Source: Aquincolibacterium sp041674705
GTDB taxonomy: Bacteria > Omnitrophota > Omnitrophia > Omnitrophales > Aquincolibacteriaceae
NCBI GenBank assembly: GCA_041674705.1
Contig: JBAYVF010000002.1
Location: 83,659-147,658 of the forward strand
DNA: 64,000 nt
Direction: 5' to 3'
Below the pieces are notes generated by a model. It was not told the DNA's origin and did no database searches. It saw nothing but the letters and a program-made list of their open reading frames with translations. This document shows positions 61,612 through 64,000 of this stretch, piece by piece. The position numbers and the translations under genes were made by a program. Numbering within the stretch: the first letter of the stretch is position 1; every line of letters starts with the position of its first letter.

Positions 61612-62919
61612 ATGGGATTCGAAACATTTATTGCAGGAAGACATCTGACGCGCCGGCGCAAGACCGGTTTTATCTCGCTGATCTCCATGATTTCAGTGAG
61701 CGGCGTGGCCATTGGAGTGATGGCTCTGATCGTCGTGCTTGCGGTAATGAGCGGCTTTGACCGTGAACTGAAGAACAAGATCGTAGGCGTTCAACCTCAC
61801 CTGAGGATCGAAAAGGTGGATGGCATTGAAGATGCGGATCGTGATCTTGCTGCGATCCGCAGTCATAACATTCCGGGGCTTGTTTCCGCTTCAAGATTTA
61901 TCGAGGGACAGGCGATTCTCCGGAACACCAAGAACGCGACCGGAGTCGTGGTCAAGGGGATCGATCCCGAGAACGAGGACCTCAGTATTTTTGAAAAAAA
62001 TATGGTGTCCGGGACTTTAAATTTTAAGGATTCCGTTCAGATCGAGCGTAAAAGATTTCTTTGGTTTTTCCGGCACAAGATCGAAACGCGTCACGGCAGT
62101 GTTTTTATCGGAGAGAATTTGGCGGCTTCCCTGGGGGCCCAAGTGGGGGATGTGATCTACATGATCACGCCGATCCCGGAGCCCGAGAATCCGTTCGTGC
62201 CGCTTCCGGCGCACGTCCGGACGTGGCCCTTCCTGGTACGCGGGATCTATCGCGTCGGGATGAATGATTTTGATACTTCGCTCGCGCTCGTGACGATCGA
62301 GCAGGCGCAAAAAGTCTATCAAATGGGGTCCAAGGTTTCCGGGATCAGTATGCGTTTCAAGAATGTTGATGACGCGGAGAAATGGAAATGGGTGATCGCC
62401 GGGGATTTCTCCAGTCAGTATTATTTCCGCTCCTGGTATGACATGAACCAGAATTTCTTCCAGGCGCTTAAGGTTGAAAAGAGCGTGATGACGATCCTTT
62501 TGGGACTGATCATTCTGGTGGCCGCATTCAATATTATTTCAACTCTGACCATGGTCGTGATGGAAAAGACCAAGGACATCGGGATCCTCCGGGCGCTTGG
62601 AGCAACGCGCATGAGCATTCGCAGGATCTTTGTGATGGAAGGGTTCAGCATCGGATCTCTGGGGATCGTGCTCGGAACTGTGATGGGGCTTATGCTTGCG
62701 TATAATCTGAATCCCGTGGCCGATTTTCTTAAAAAAACCACAGGGCTGGAAGTATTTCCGAGCGACATTTATCTTTTTGACCGCATTCCGTCCGAAGTCC
62801 ACTTGCCGGATGTTGTGATGATCGTCGGCTTCGCGTTGATCGTGGCGGTGGTGGCGGGTTTTTACCCGGCGCATCGGGCGGCGAGTCTCAATCCTGTGGA
62901 GGCGCTCCGTTATGAGTAA
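61612..62919 (+). CDS. lolC: Lipoprotein-releasing ABC transporter permease (LolC/LolE-like)
   Basis: 435 residues. An N-terminal helix and FISLISMISVSGVAIGVMAL, a large periplasmic MacB-like domain (about 50-270), and three C-terminal helices of the FtsX type with ATRMSIRRIFVMEG. Extracts lipoproteins from the inner membrane for transfer to the outer membrane. Only one permease gene is visible, so it may work as a homodimer (LolF-type). Overlaps lolD by eight bases. Confidence 0.92.
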   Translation: MGFETFIAGRHLTRRRKTGFISLISMISVSGVAIGVMALIVVLAVMSGFDRELKNKIVGVQPHLRIEKVDGIEDADRDLAAIRSHNIPGLVSASRFIEGQAILRNTKNATGVVVKGIDPENEDLSIFEKNMVSGTLNFKDSVQIERKRFLWFFRHKIETRHGSVFIGENLAASLGAQVGDVIYMITPIPEPENPFVPLPAHVRTWPFLVRGIYRVGMNDFDTSLALVTIEQAQKVYQMGSKVSGISMRFKNVDDAEKWKWVIAGDFSSQYYFRSWYDMNQNFFQALKVEKSVMTILLGLIILVAAFNIISTLTMVVMEKTKDIGILRALGATRMSIRRIFVMEGFSIGSLGIVLGTVMGLMLAYNLNPVADFLKKTTGLEVFPSDIYLFDRIPSEVHLPDVVMIVGFALIVAVVAGFYPAHRAASLNPVEALRYE

Positions 62920-63646
62920 TATTGTGGAATCGCCTCTTCTGAGCGCGTTCGATGTTCGGAAAGATTATGAAACGCCGGCCGGAACTTTGGAGATCTTGCG
63001 TTCAGTGCAATTGATCGTCCGTAAAGGCGAGATGGTTTTTATTACAGGGAAATCAGGTTGCGGGAAATCTACCTTACTTCACATTTTGGGCGGGTTGGAC
63101 CGGGCGACCGACGGGAAGATCTTTTTTGAGGGTAAGGATATGGTGGAGATGTCGGAAACGGAACTGGCGCGCTTACGCAGTCATCAGGTGGGGTTCGTGT
63201 TTCAGTTCTATCATTTGCTTCCGGAGCTGACCGTTTACGAAAATGTGCTTTTGCCGACCCTGATCGCGGGAAAGCCCAACAAGCCGTGGGTGAAGGAAGT
63301 GTTGAAGCGTGTGCGCCTTTGGAATCGCAGGACCCATTATCCGTCGGAGCTTTCCGGCGGAGAGCAGCAACGCGTGGCGATCGCGCGGGCTCTTGTGAAC
63401 CGTCCGGCGGTGGTGCTGTGTGATGAACCCACCGGAAATCTGGATCCGGAGACCGCGGGTTCGGTGATGGCTCTTTTAAATGAATTGAATCAGCAGGAAG
63501 GCCAGGCGTTCCTGGTCGTGACACATGATGAGGAGATGGCGTCGCGCTATCCGCGCTCCTATCGTTTACAGGATGGGGTCCTGATCCCGGGGCAGTCGAA
63601 AGTTCCGGCTCCGGAGACGATCATTAATAGCAAACCGGTTTCATAA
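62912..63646 (+). CDS. lolD: Lipoprotein-releasing ABC transporter ATPase LolD
   Basis: 244 residues. Walker A GKSGCGKST, Q-loop VGFVFQFYHLLPELTVYENV (the LolD/MacB subfamily pattern), signature LSGGEQQRVAIARAL, Walker B VVLCDEPTGNLD. Partner of the preceding permease. Confidence 0.96.
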   Translation: MSNIVESPLLSAFDVRKDYETPAGTLEILRSVQLIVRKGEMVFITGKSGCGKSTLLHILGGLDRATDGKIFFEGKDMVEMSETELARLRSHQVGFVFQFYHLLPELTVYENVLLPTLIAGKPNKPWVKEVLKRVRLWNRRTHYPSELSGGEQQRVAIARALVNRPAVVLCDEPTGNLDPETAGSVMALLNELNQQEGQAFLVVTHDEEMASRYPRSYRLQDGVLIPGQSKVPAPETIINSKPVS

Positions 63647-63669
63647 TGGGAAGAACCCAGGAGAAAAAC

Positions 63670-64000
63670 ATGGAACTTCAGATCTATCTCGATGGCAAAT
63701 GGTATCCGAAAAGCGAAGCGAAGATCTCGATCTTTGATCATGGGCTTTTATATGGCGATGGTGTCTTTGAAGGGATCCGCGCTTATGACGGTCTTGTTTT
63801 TAAGCTGGACGACCATTTGAAGCGGCTTTGGGAATCGGCGCATACGCTCATGCTCACGATCCCCATGGATGTGAAGGCCATGAAAGCCGCGATCGTCGAG
63901 ACGCTTAAAAGAAACAAGCTGATGGATGCTTATATCCGCGTGGTGGTGACGCGCGGTGTGGGAGACCTGGGGCTTTCACCCTGGCTTTGCAAAAAAGCCA
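63670..64000 (+). CDS. ilvE: Branched-chain amino-acid aminotransferase (5' part)
   Basis: The first 110 codons of a fold-type IV PLP aminotransferase; the gene continues beyond the window. It begins MELQIYLDGKWYPKSEAKIS and has HGLLYGDGVFEGIRAY, the conserved IlvE N-terminus, plus a conserved AYIRVVVTRGVGDLGL segment. ATG 63670 has AGGAG upstream; an in-frame ATG at 63646 is less well placed. D-amino-acid transaminase is the main alternative. Confidence 0.88.
   Translation, partial: MELQIYLDGKWYPKSEAKISIFDHGLLYGDGVFEGIRAYDGLVFKLDDHLKRLWESAHTLMLTIPMDVKAMKAAIVETLKRNKLMDAYIRVVVTRGVGDLGLSPWLCKKA

Noticed and set aside
1..64000. CRISPR array
   Set aside because: No set of regularly spaced direct repeats with unique spacers; the repeats present are inverted or tandem without spacers.

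Overview
The window reads like a chromosome segment of an uncultivated diderm (Gram-negative-type) bacterium. The Lol lipoprotein exporter (lolC/E-like permease plus lolD), apolipoprotein N-acyltransferase, several lipobox proteins and an exceptionally long open frame support this. The giant frame and the very palindrome-rich intergenic DNA fit Omnitrophota best, but there is no rRNA or other decisive marker, so the phylum is an inference. Base composition looks even except in the element near 37-41 kb.

Layout. (1) 1-12213: the 3' part of a giant multidomain gene (at least 4,070 residues here, open at the left edge). It contains a J-domain, a nitrilase-fold domain, an internal duplication and 16 RSEAR-type linker motifs. 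(2) 12214-18770: a palindrome-packed intergenic tract, cobalamin-dependent methionine synthase (metH) and, convergent with it, GTP-type PEP carboxykinase (pckG), then a 268-bp nested palindrome. (3) 18771-21377, minus strand: a carbonic anhydrase-like, alpha-oxoamine synthase and short-chain dehydrogenase operon. (4) 21947-36650, plus strand: a consensus promoter followed by a CarD-like regulator, universal stress protein, two PTS IIA-type proteins, a free glycogen-binding module, a SulP transporter, an ArsR regulator, a six-gene hydrogenase-4-like membrane complex that has lost its NiFe ligands, a ClC antiporter and a receiver protein. It looks like an ion, pH, inorganic-carbon and energy-stress module. 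(5) 36873-41536: an integrated element (HTH gene, replication-relaxation-like gene, small zinc-finger gene, large serine recombinase) abutting tRNA-His. (6) 41664-51219: housekeeping and envelope genes (prfB with its programmed frameshift, SPFH lipoprotein, secA, lnt, lipoproteins, an exported PLP decarboxylase-like protein). (7) 51237-59907: a type II fatty-acid/polyketide-like cluster (FabL-like SDR, methyltransferase, FabZ, ACP, AcpS, inactive hotdog, inactive KS partner, active KS, reductase, glycosyltransferase). (8) 59939-64000: lysS, lolC/E, lolD and the start of a branched-chain aminotransferase gene.

The most unusual content is palindromic. Four copies of an 83-84-nt dispersed element share two hairpins whose arms vary in sequence but keep pairing. 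A second class consists of intergenic hairpins with arms that are tandem heptamers. lysS has a leader with three interlocked 9-bp inverted repeats that suggest a two-state switch, and the metH start codon sits at the end of a 14-bp stem. Some palindromes are translated: they form N-termini of Lnt and a lipoprotein and linkers in the giant protein.
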